Below are positions 34,345-42,795 of a stretch of DNA of 42,795 bases, piece after piece (position 1 is the stretch's first letter; each line of letters opens with the position of its first letter). The notes under the pieces are model-generated. The model saw nothing but the letters and a program-made list of their open reading frames with translations. It did not search any database and had not been told where the DNA came from. The position numbers were made by a program, and so were the translations under genes. The stretch is from a bacterium (GTDB taxonomy: Bacteria > Patescibacteriota > Dojkabacteria > SC72 > WJKH01), in assembly GCA_029547225.1 (NCBI GenBank), contig JAKPPS010000040.1, positions 1 to 42,795 on the forward strand, in the 5' to 3' direction.

Positions 34345-35832
34345 ATGAAGACAGCAGTTATATACGCAAGAGTATCATCAAGAGAACAAGCTGAAGGATT
34401 TTCAATTGACGCACAAGTAAAGGCTTGTAAGGCTAAAGCATCACAAGAAAACTTCAAAGTTCTAAAGATCTTCAAAGATGAAGGTTTTACTGGTACAAAT
34501 CGTAATAGACCTGCATTGAAAGCATTGGTCGATTTCTGTAAGAACAATAGTGTACATTCTGTAATCATTCATAAAGTAGATAGATTCGCTCGTTCAATTG
34601 TTGACCACTCAGCAATCAGAGCAATGTTAATAAAGCATGGAACGAATCTTCTTTCTTGTTCTGAGCAATTAGGAACAGCCCCACATGAAGTATTCCTTGA
34701 GAACATAATGGCTTCTATGGCTCAGTATTATAGCGACAACCTCAAAACAGAAGTTAAGAAGGGAATAGTAGAAAGATTTGAGAGTGGTTACCATATGTCA
34801 AATCCTCCATTTGGTTATGAAGTAAGAGCAGGTTCAAAAGTTATGCAAATAATTCCAAGAGAAGAAAAAATTATTCAGAAAATATTCTCTCTATATGTAA
34901 CTGGTAGATACTCATTCCAAACCATTGCCGACAAAATATATGTTGAAAATAATTACAAAAATCGTCAAGGAAAGAAATTTTCAAAATCACGTATTCAAGA
35001 CATACTGAGTAATGTAGTTTATATGGGGCAAATTGAATACAAGAAATTAGGTAAGAAAACACAGGGATTGCATAAACCAATAGTAACACCTACAATATTC
35101 TTATTAGCACAAGAGATTATGGAAACAAGAGGTAATGTTAGAAAAGTAGAAAAAGGAAAGTTCGAGTTTCTCTACAAAGGTTTTGTTGCTTGTCCTGAAT
35201 GTGGTAAAACACTTTATGCAGCCTACTCAACAGGAGGAAGTGGAAAGAAACATTTATATTACTGTTGTAGAAATAGGAATCATAAAGCAGTAAATATAAA
35301 AGCTAAAGACATTAACAAGGCTTTCCTCAAAACTTTAGAATCTTTACGAATAAATGACAATGTTATGGATATTGTCGAGGAATTTGTTGGCAAACGACTA
35401 GAAGAGCAAAGAGCCGTATCAGGAGAAAGGCTTAAAGAGTGTGAAAAACGAGTGAAAGCTATTGAGAAAGAAAAACTTGATGTCTACAAGGATTACAAGA
35501 AAGGCTTCATCAATGAAGAAGGACTAAAAAATGTTCTATCTGATTTAGAAGACAAGCAGACACTCGCTAGAGTGGATTTGAATGAAGAGTCAATCGATTA
35601 CAATGATTTACTTACACATATTAGAATGTTGGCTCAATTCGGTGCAAGAATCGACAGATATTGGGAGATAGCAACATTTGATCAAAAAAGACAAATTTTG
35701 GGAAGTATATTTACGAACGTACCAGTGTTCAAAAATAACGAGTTTACGAACGGAGAGATTAGCCCTCTGTATAAGGCTTTACAAGGCGTTTCTGAGGAGA
35801 GCGTCCTGTGTGGTCGGGGAAACAGGACTTGA
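34345..35832 (+). CDS. Large serine recombinase (integrase), full length
   Basis: YARVSSREQAEGFSIDAQ catalytic motif, recombinase domain, CPECGKTLYA zinc ribbon, coiled coil; 3' end runs into tRNA-Pro. Confidence 0.93.
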   Translation: MKTAVIYARVSSREQAEGFSIDAQVKACKAKASQENFKVLKIFKDEGFTGTNRNRPALKALVDFCKNNSVHSVIIHKVDRFARSIVDHSAIRAMLIKHGTNLLSCSEQLGTAPHEVFLENIMASMAQYYSDNLKTEVKKGIVERFESGYHMSNPPFGYEVRAGSKVMQIIPREEKIIQKIFSLYVTGRYSFQTIADKIYVENNYKNRQGKKFSKSRIQDILSNVVYMGQIEYKKLGKKTQGLHKPIVTPTIFLLAQEIMETRGNVRKVEKGKFEFLYKGFVACPECGKTLYAAYSTGGSGKKHLYYCCRNRNHKAVNIKAKDINKAFLKTLESLRINDNVMDIVEEFVGKRLEEQRAVSGERLKECEKRVKAIEKEKLDVYKDYKKGFINEEGLKNVLSDLEDKQTLARVDLNEESIDYNDLLTHIRMLAQFGARIDRYWEIATFDQKRQILGSIFTNVPVFKNNEFTNGEISPLYKALQGVSEESVLCGRGNRT

Positions 35833-35887
35833 ACCTGCGACCTCTTGCACCCCATGCAAGCATTCTAGCCATCTGAACTATTCCCCG
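35811..35887 (-). tRNA. tRNA-Pro (anticodon GGG), CCA encoded
   Basis: Minus: CGGGGAA-TA-GTTC..GAAT-G-CTTGC ATGGGGT GCAAG-AGGTC-GCAGG TTCAAGT CCTGT-TTCCCCG-A-CCA; all four arms pair; loop ATGGGGT gives GGG. Confidence 0.95.
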
Positions 35888-36082
35888 ATTTTCTCGCGAT
35901 GCAATTTCATACCCTTTATGACCTTACACGCTAAGATCAAATCAAAGATATGAATAATGATAAACTAGAATATTATACTATATTAGAATTATTCATCAAT
36001 AAAAAACTAATATTGAAGATGTATTCTAAAAAACATCATCCTAAATATGAAGTTCTACGTGTCTATTTTATCCTTCTACCAG

Positions 36083-37048
36083 CTATATCGCTGAGAATGA
36101 GTTCAAGATATCATCTAAGATCTCTAATTCTTCATCAGTTACAGTATTGCTAATAGACCAAGTATATGTGTGACCCTCATGTGTGTCTTGCATTAATGTC
36201 AAGCTTTCTATTTCCCACATATTTTCATATATTCCACAACCTGCATCAAAAGTTGCATTATTATCCTTTGTATCGATATATAACTTTTTATCAATCCTCC
36301 TCAGTTCTCTGTCCAAGAGATTAATCTCTGAATAGCTTTCTGCACTTAAATCAATTATTGGTAATTCTTCGCCATAAAATTCTTCACTTACACCATTAAA
36401 GTAATCATAATCAGCTTGGTCGAAATCTTCAAATTGATAATAATTTGAACAGTAATCAGTACCACCAATACCATAAACTCCTTTTAGTTTGAATATTACT
36501 TCATTATCAGGATTTATTACTTCAATAGCTGACAAACCATCATAACTTACATTTGATACTAGCATGTCAGTACCTTGACCATCAAAATATTCAACTATTT
36601 GCCATTCATTTGGTAAAACAGCGCTAATCGCATCTCCAGTAAACTGCTGATTATCAGATTCCTTCTCATTATCAGTATCTTCGTCCTCTGACTCCTCATT
36701 GTCATTATCATCGCTATCCTCTTCACCATCTTCTTTTTGATCCTTTTTTTGCTCACTATCGTCTGCATCATCACTTTTTTGCTCATCAGATTTTTTGTTA
36801 GTAAAAATAGACTGAAGATCAATTTTATCTTGTCCCCATAACAAATATCCACCGACTAATCCACCTATCAAAGCTACTATCAACAAAATAAACACGATAA
36901 TAAATGTTCCAATATTAGACTTTTTTACCGTCTTTTGTTCTGGAACACTTGGAGCAACACTTTCTACCTTTGTTTCCGCTGGTTTAGCTGTGTTTTCAAC
37001 TTTCACAGCTTCTGGCTGCTTTGTTTCTATATTATTTCCTTCCTGCAT
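36083..37048 (-). CDS. Hypothetical TM protein with acidic low-complexity linker
   Basis: TM helix IGTFIIVFILLIVALIGGLVGGYLLWG, Asp/Glu-rich linker, globular C-terminus. Confidence 0.65.
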   Translation of the reverse strand: MQEGNNIETKQPEAVKVENTAKPAETKVESVAPSVPEQKTVKKSNIGTFIIVFILLIVALIGGLVGGYLLWGQDKIDLQSIFTNKKSDEQKSDDADDSEQKKDQKEDGEEDSDDNDNEESEDEDTDNEKESDNQQFTGDAISAVLPNEWQIVEYFDGQGTDMLVSNVSYDGLSAIEVINPDNEVIFKLKGVYGIGGTDYCSNYYQFEDFDQADYDYFNGVSEEFYGEELPIIDLSAESYSEINLLDRELRRIDKKLYIDTKDNNATFDAGCGIYENMWEIESLTLMQDTHEGHTYTWSISNTVTDEELEILDDILNSFSAI

Positions 37049-37107
37049 TCATTTAAATATTAAATTTAAATAGAAAAATAATTCATACTAAATTTTTATT
37101 AATACTC

Positions 37108-38211
37108 TTACAGTTTTATTTCTAAAATCACTTGATTTGGATTCGTGGTTCCATAAAGCTTGAAATCTTTATTAGTTACTCCATTGAATACAAATGTTGA
37201 TTTATTACCAACCTTATTCATTGTGACATTTCCGACACTCGGTAAATCTCCACTAAAACCATTTCCAAAAACATTGGATGAGAGATCTTCAAAAACAAGA
37301 TTTAGTTTACCTGATGCATATTCTGCATAACATGTAGGTACAGGTTTTTCTGCACTTCCACTAACCTCAAATACTACAGTTAATACTCCATTTGCTGCAT
37401 AGTATGAATATCTACTTAATGTTGCTCCCTCAGCTGATTTTGCTCCCGTTATACTCTGCTTTGTTTGACCGAAGGTATTACTTGTTCCTAAATTCAAACC
37501 TGTTTGAGCAACTGCACCTGGATATTTTACATCCAAAGTGATCTTCCACTTATTCGTACCATTATCTGCAATTTGCAAATAATAAACTGGTGTCTTAGAT
37601 ACTCCTATATCGTATACTGAAACTACATCATTTCCAGAAATATTGTGATAAATCTTTACAACACCTTCTTTATTAATGTCCACCGAATCCTGAAATGCAA
37701 TACCACTACTATCTTTAACAATATTTTCTAATGAGATTTTTACGACATTTGAGCTGGAAACATATTCTGCAGTGACCTTTGGTTTTTGAGTCGTGTTTGC
37801 AGTATTTCCTTCAAGATCAAATACAAATCTATGGTATCCGGTAAAAGGGGAATTAGTTAACGAATTTATCTTGTACTGCTTTGAAGAACTCTCACCGACT
37901 GTTTGTTTATTACTATTATATTTGGAAAAGTCAGTCGTTGTACCAGTGTTTGTACTACCGTTGTTGTTGCCGGTATTAGTACTTGTTTTATCATCTTCTT
38001 CCTCTGTATCCTCTTCATCATCAGTATCATTTGTTTTTGTCGTGTTACTAGTCGTGTTACTATTTGTAGTATTCTTGTTATCATTTGTCACCACAACAGT
38101 ATTGTCATCTGTTGTATCTGTAGTGTCAGTCTTTTTTTCACATCCTGCGAGGAAAATACCTGATGATACTACTATCAGAAGAAGCATCATATACTTAATA
38201 TATTTACTCAT
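37108..38211 (-). CDS. Putative lipoprotein with AMIN-like beta domains
   Basis: Lipobox GIFLAGCEKK; Thr/Asn/Asp-rich linker; FTGYHRFVFDLEG and WKITLDVKYPG. Confidence 0.65.
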   Translation of the reverse strand: MSKYIKYMMLLLIVVSSGIFLAGCEKKTDTTDTTDDNTVVVTNDNKNTTNSNTTSNTTKTNDTDDEEDTEEEDDKTSTNTGNNNGSTNTGTTTDFSKYNSNKQTVGESSSKQYKINSLTNSPFTGYHRFVFDLEGNTANTTQKPKVTAEYVSSSNVVKISLENIVKDSSGIAFQDSVDINKEGVVKIYHNISGNDVVSVYDIGVSKTPVYYLQIADNGTNKWKITLDVKYPGAVAQTGLNLGTSNTFGQTKQSITGAKSAEGATLSRYSYYAANGVLTVVFEVSGSAEKPVPTCYAEYASGKLNLVFEDLSSNVFGNGFSGDLPSVGNVTMNKVGNKSTFVFNGVTNKDFKLYGTTNPNQVILEIKL

Positions 38212-38348
38212 AGATTGCCTAATAATAAATAATTTATTCAGGCATTACTGCCCTACTATTTTATTATACGAATTACCCGCAATAAAGCAACAGAGGATAA
38301 TAATAAGCTTTGAAGATGCAGTATTTCCAAATATTTTATTGATGGGTA

Positions 38349-39674
38349 TTACTCTAATACTAATCCAGCTCTCGTTGCTTCTACAACTTTCTTTCTTACA
38401 ATTTGACCTATTTCTTTTTTACTAGCTGAATTATTAAGAACGACTTCATGATTGAAATAGCTTATTCCCCTACGCCCTCCTGTAATTAAAACATCAACTT
38501 CCTTACCTATATATTTTTTGTTGTGTTTGATCCTGATTTCATTTATTAGGTCATAAACTAGATTTTCTCGGTTCTTTTTTTCCTGTAATGATAGAGTTTC
38601 TTTATATCTGCTTGCTACAGTCCCTTTACGCGGAGAAAACTTTCCAAGATAAACCATATCAATATCGGCATCTTTAAGCAGCTTTAAAGTTGCATCAAAA
38701 TCAGATTTTTCTTCACCCGGAAAACCAACAATAATATCAGTAGTAATTCGGAAGTCTGGATATTTATTCTTTATCGTTCTGACAATATTAAGAAAATCTA
38801 TAGCCTCATACCTTCGATTCATCAATTTCAATATCCTATCTGATCCAGATTGAACCGCCAGATTGACACTTTTGATGAAATGAGGATCTGTTGCTATAAG
38901 GTGACATAGTCGATCAGTAAAATCCATTGGGTTTGAAGATATGAAGTTAATCCAAAAGTCTCCCTCGATTTTTATTAATTCATTCAAAAGATCAACAAAA
39001 TCCCTTTTACCATCTTTACTTTTCCAACTGTTAACATTTTGCCCAATTAGAGTAACAAGTTTTCCACCTTGATTGATAAATTCTCTGACTGCAGATATTA
39101 TCATTTCCTCGGGATAATTAGTTAATCTGCCTCGGGTATATGGCACTATACAGTAGGAACAAAAATTATCGCATCCTGTTGAAATAGGAAATAGACCTAT
39201 TACATTATTACTATTAAATGACCTTATATTTATATTTTCATTGGCTAGATCGTCTTTTTCAAATTGTTTAGTCCCTAACAATGACGGTAATTTATTGATT
39301 TCGGAAATTTCGATTATTTCATCAAGCCAAGGCATTTGGCGTTTTAACAATTTTCTTTGTTTTAACTGTGTATCAACATTATTACTTAAATTTCTATTAA
39401 ATCTAGTCGCCATACATCCTGTTAAAATTATTTTCTGTTTTTTATCCTTATATTTATTCCCCTTAATCCTCAAATTTTGTCCCCAACCGATTACTTTATC
39501 TTCAGCTTGCTGCCTAATCGAACAGCTATTTAGTATCACAACATCAGCATCTGTTGATTTTTTCATCTGTTTAAAACCGATTTTTTCCATCAAAAACTTT
39601 ATTCGCTCGCTATCAGAATAGTTCATCGCGCATCCGAATGTCTTGATATAGTAAGTCTTTTTACCGTTTTGCAT
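38349..39674 (-). CDS. miaB: tRNA-2-methylthio-N6-dimethylallyladenosine synthase (MiaB)
   Basis: YYIKTFGCAMNYSDSERI, STGCDNFCSYCIVPYTRG radical-SAM CxxxCxxC, VGFPGEEKSDFDATL. Confidence 0.92.
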   Translation of the reverse strand: MQNGKKTYYIKTFGCAMNYSDSERIKFLMEKIGFKQMKKSTDADVVILNSCSIRQQAEDKVIGWGQNLRIKGNKYKDKKQKIILTGCMATRFNRNLSNNVDTQLKQRKLLKRQMPWLDEIIEISEINKLPSLLGTKQFEKDDLANENINIRSFNSNNVIGLFPISTGCDNFCSYCIVPYTRGRLTNYPEEMIISAVREFINQGGKLVTLIGQNVNSWKSKDGKRDFVDLLNELIKIEGDFWINFISSNPMDFTDRLCHLIATDPHFIKSVNLAVQSGSDRILKLMNRRYEAIDFLNIVRTIKNKYPDFRITTDIIVGFPGEEKSDFDATLKLLKDADIDMVYLGKFSPRKGTVASRYKETLSLQEKKNRENLVYDLINEIRIKHNKKYIGKEVDVLITGGRRGISYFNHEVVLNNSASKKEIGQIVRKKVVEATRAGLVLE

Positions 39675-39715
39675 ATATTTTACTTAAGATATTACAATAT
39701 GCTATTATACTATAA

Positions 39716-41404
39716 ATGAGCAATCAATTTATAAATCCAAGCACAAATAACAAAAATAAAGAGACTAAGGATACAACAAAAAGTAAAATACCTACACTAG
39801 ATAATAAACAATCTGACAAAACCCTTTCGAGTAAAATTGCACCAACAAAAACAAATTCCTCTGACAAAATTAAAGTAAATTTAACTTCAGATAAAGCTGT
39901 AACACCAGCAAATCCTTCAGAGGTTGTAAGTTCTATTGCGACACCTAAGGCCGCTACAACGACAAATACAAATACTCTACTAAATGAAGAAAAGGTTAAT
40001 ATCTCTCAACCACCACTTGCAAATACAGTTGAAGTCTCAGCTACAAGTAAAACTCCCTCAGCACAAGCAAAGAGTAAAAACATTATTGATTTATCACAAT
40101 CAGTATTAAACCAATCAAATAATGGAGATAAAACTTTAACTAATCTTAAAAATGCCCTTAGTAAAACAGATAGTATCTCAAATGTTCAAACAGATTCGAC
40201 AAGAAAATCTCTCAAAGATAGAATTTCTGGAAAAATAAAATTAAGTAATAAAACAAAAGCAATAATCGGAATTGTTGGAGGAATAATTATTATTGCATTG
40301 GCATTGCTATTTATATGGTTTGGACTTATTAAACAAACACCAAAACCATCATCAATCCTCACAATAAGTTCTAATTATTTGTCACCAATTTCGCAAGTGA
40401 TAACAAAGGATTCAATTTTTAATGTTAACACACTCCTTCCTATTGCTTCTGAACCACGCACCGAAGTAAGTCCTATCAATGGCATTTTACTTACCAAAAC
40501 AGAATATAATGAATTAAAAAATCGTCGTCCAATTGCAGTTATGATAGATAATCATATTTCTGCAAGGCCACAAAAGAATTTAAGCAAAGCAGACATAGTC
40601 TTTGAGACATCTGTTGAATCAGGAATAACAAGATATATGCCTATTTATTGGAGTAACGCAGTAAATGAAGTTGGTCCAATTAGAAGTGCTCGACAATACT
40701 ACTTAGAGTTCTTAAGCCCTTATGATGCAATTTATATTCATGATGGCTGTGCTTCTTCATCAGATGCTCGAGTTAACGCATGTGGTAATTTGTACAATTA
40801 CAATATTGAAGATATCGCCAATACTGTGGGCGCTTGGCGAAGAAGTGATCGATATGCTCCTCATAATGAATATTCATCTACTATCTCAGTTTGGGATTAT
40901 GCTTCACAGAACAGTATAAGCGGTTTATCTGACAATTTTGAAGCATGGCAATTTAAAAAAGACTTACCTATCAATATGCGGGGTACAAAAACTAAAGTTT
41001 CAATTTCATTCTGGGGAGATTTAAGTAATTACTATGGTGATTATGATGTCGAATGGGTATATGATTCTGCGGCGAACAACTATATTAGAAAAATAGGTGG
41101 GAATAATGATATTGATGAGGCTACAGGTCAAGTAATTAGAGCAAAAGTTGTGGTAGTACAAGAAGTAACTATGACTGAAACATACGATATTTCTGGCCAT
41201 GTAATAGTAGAAACCATCGGATCTGGAAAAACTAAAATCTTACAAGATGGAAAAATATATGATGCAACATGGGAAAAAACTAATAGAACCGATCGCACTT
41301 CATACAAAGGTACAGATGGTAAAGATTTTGTATTTAATCGTGGCCTGATCTGGATAGAAGCCTTACCTCGTGATTACGGTCAATTTGTTATTAACGAGCA
41401 ATAG
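39716..41404 (+). CDS. DUF3048 (YerB-like) protein with TM anchor
   Basis: RRPIAVMIDNHISARPQKNLSKADIVFETSVESGITRYMPIYW...VGPIRSARQYYLEFL. Confidence 0.9.
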   Translation: MSNQFINPSTNNKNKETKDTTKSKIPTLDNKQSDKTLSSKIAPTKTNSSDKIKVNLTSDKAVTPANPSEVVSSIATPKAATTTNTNTLLNEEKVNISQPPLANTVEVSATSKTPSAQAKSKNIIDLSQSVLNQSNNGDKTLTNLKNALSKTDSISNVQTDSTRKSLKDRISGKIKLSNKTKAIIGIVGGIIIIALALLFIWFGLIKQTPKPSSILTISSNYLSPISQVITKDSIFNVNTLLPIASEPRTEVSPINGILLTKTEYNELKNRRPIAVMIDNHISARPQKNLSKADIVFETSVESGITRYMPIYWSNAVNEVGPIRSARQYYLEFLSPYDAIYIHDGCASSSDARVNACGNLYNYNIEDIANTVGAWRRSDRYAPHNEYSSTISVWDYASQNSISGLSDNFEAWQFKKDLPINMRGTKTKVSISFWGDLSNYYGDYDVEWVYDSAANNYIRKIGGNNDIDEATGQVIRAKVVVVQEVTMTETYDISGHVIVETIGSGKTKILQDGKIYDATWEKTNRTDRTSYKGTDGKDFVFNRGLIWIEALPRDYGQFVINEQ

Positions 41405-41478
41405 CCTGAAAATCGTAATTATAAAGTATATATGGTTTACATCTTACTGAATAGATAATTCTGTGATAGAATAAAATT

Positions 41479-42048
41479 ATGATAGAGAAACTATTCATTT
41501 CAAAAGTAAGGTGCAAGATCCTCGACATATTCCTCACTCAAGACAATGCACAATACCATGTCAGAGCTCTTGTAAGGCTACTCAACGAGGAGATTAATGC
41601 AATACGCCGAGAATTAAAGAATCTCTCTGATGTGGAGATATTAACAAGCGAATCAAAAGGAAATCGTGTTGTTTACAGCGTTAACGAAGAATGCCCGATA
41701 ATAAATGAGCTTCGCTCACTAATGTATAAAAATAAAGATAAATCAAAATCATTACTGGAAATAGTAAATCGTAATGGTAAGACTGATCTACTTTTTGTTT
41801 CTAAACAATTTTTTGCTGATCAAGCTGGAGAAGATGTTGATATAGTCGTAGTCGGTGAAATGGATGTTAACTCGCTTTCTAAAGAACTTACAGCATATGA
41901 GAAAACCTCAGATAGACAATATAAAGTTGCAGTTTATACGAATCAAGACTTTCAATATAATAAAAAGAATCGAGAGCCATTCTTGCTAAATGCGCTATCT
42001 AGCGATAAAATACTCTTAATTGGTAATTATTTTGACTTATACAATTAA
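41479..42048 (+). CDS. ArsR-like winged-helix protein with nucleotidyltransferase-like C-terminus
   Basis: KVRCKILDIFLTQDNAQYHVRALVRLLNEEINAIRRELKNLSDVEIL; DVDIVVVGEMDVNSL. Confidence 0.7.
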   Translation: MIEKLFISKVRCKILDIFLTQDNAQYHVRALVRLLNEEINAIRRELKNLSDVEILTSESKGNRVVYSVNEECPIINELRSLMYKNKDKSKSLLEIVNRNGKTDLLFVSKQFFADQAGEDVDIVVVGEMDVNSLSKELTAYEKTSDRQYKVAVYTNQDFQYNKKNREPFLLNALSSDKILLIGNYFDLYN

Positions 42049-42069
42049 TAATTAGTTTACATTAAACCT

Positions 42070-42795
42070 ATGGCCATCACCCAAGAAGTAAAAAAGAATA
42101 AGAATTACGATAACAATGTTGTGGTATTGCCCGCTGAAAAGGTCAAAAAACTTTCTAAACCAAGTAAGAAGGAAAAATATACTCAAGATTTCGTTCAAGA
42201 TTACAATCCTAGGACAAATACAAATGCTGTATACAGTATAAAACTACCAAAACCTAGTGGGAAAAAATTCTTTGAGTTTCTTACCGCTATTATTTCAATA
42301 CTATTTGCTGGTATCGTGATTGGGTGTTTGCTTATCGCTTTACCCAAAACCGAGATGATAACCGATAAATTAAATTACGATTTACAGATTGCAGACTCTA
42401 CTCCAACTCAATCTTATTTAATTGAGATTGATTCTACAGATCCAAAAGTTGTCGAAGCATATCAAGATTTATTGTATAAGAGATTAAGGCATATTAATGT
42501 TGAGAATTTTAAGATTGAGCCATACTCATTTGTTACAAAAAGTGCTGAAGCTGATCCAGTAGATCAAACAACTGATGATACTCAAGATCTAGATAATGGA
42601 GATTTGCAAGTAAGCGAAACAGCAGCTGAAAATAATGTAACACAGCAAGTTGGACAATTTGTTGTAGAAATTCAATCTGATTCGCAATACATTAATCAGT
42701 TATTGACAGCCAAAAATGATATTAAGATTTTAATGCTCAAAGAAGGTGTTGATTATACAAGCGAAGAGAATCAATATGCATTATATTTCCCTGAC
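42070..42795 (+). CDS. Membrane protein, 3' truncated by window end (possibly SecD-like P1 domain)
   Basis: Read by translation from ATG 42070: MAITQEVKKNKNYDNN...FFEFLTAIISILFAGIVIGCLL...YKRLRHINVENFKIEPYSFV...; the SecD resemblance is weak. Confidence 0.45.
   Translation, partial: MAITQEVKKNKNYDNNVVVLPAEKVKKLSKPSKKEKYTQDFVQDYNPRTNTNAVYSIKLPKPSGKKFFEFLTAIISILFAGIVIGCLLIALPKTEMITDKLNYDLQIADSTPTQSYLIEIDSTDPKVVEAYQDLLYKRLRHINVENFKIEPYSFVTKSAEADPVDQTTDDTQDLDNGDLQVSETAAENNVTQQVGQFVVEIQSDSQYINQLLTAKNDIKILMLKEGVDYTSEENQYALYFPD

Noticed and set aside
34290-34568. 92-aa minus-strand ORF over the pseudoknot and integrase start
   Set aside because: Antisense to the integrase N-terminus; no domain; the RNA structure explains the upstream part better.
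35678-35953. ORF ending GLEPATSCTPCKHSSHLNYSP
   Set aside because: Spurious: this peptide is the antisense translation of tRNA-Pro; it overlaps the integrase in another frame.
37793-38425. 210-aa plus-strand ORF rich in Val/Ser
   Set aside because: Antisense shadow of the low-complexity Thr/Asn/Asp linker of the lipoprotein gene.

Overview
AT-rich bacterial window that reads as an integrated conjugative element (ICE), about 3.6-35.8 kb, inserted at the 3' end of a tRNA-Pro(GGG) gene. The lineage cannot be fixed from sequence alone; a Patescibacteria/CPR-like or other Gram-positive-like host is plausible. From left to right: (i) a DUF1566 repeat protein, a complete IS1595-type insertion, and a decayed serine recombinase with a truncated 5' end and two in-frame TAA codons; (ii) a defence cargo block: a DUF5655-type PD-(D/E)XK protein, then a minus-strand operon XRE-hsdM-hsdS-hsdR-RloC/PrrC-like ATPase-DUF2130; (iii) small genes including DUF2958, separated by RNA-like elements; (iv) a conjugation operon with sortase, a Replic_Relax (MOBC-like) relaxase candidate, T4CP, HTH protein, M23 peptidase, Ig-like protein, VirB4, PrgI-like, VirB6-like and VirB2-like proteins, and a 1134-aa DUF11/SdrD-type adhesin ending in LAQTG; (v) a divergent control region with an ImmR-like XRE gene, an ImmA-like HELLH protease, a predicted pseudoknot RNA and a full-length large serine recombinase abutting tRNA-Pro; (vi) flanking chromosome (miaB, DUF3048 and others). 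The strongest unexplained signals are non-coding: an H-type pseudoknot with a terminator just upstream of the integrase; three intercistronic elements sharing an interleaved-helix design; a long structured leader with a boxA-like site; an oriT-like hairpin cluster next to the relaxase; and direct repeats suggesting tandem element accretion at tRNA-Pro. All family names are recognised by eye from motifs; no database search was run.
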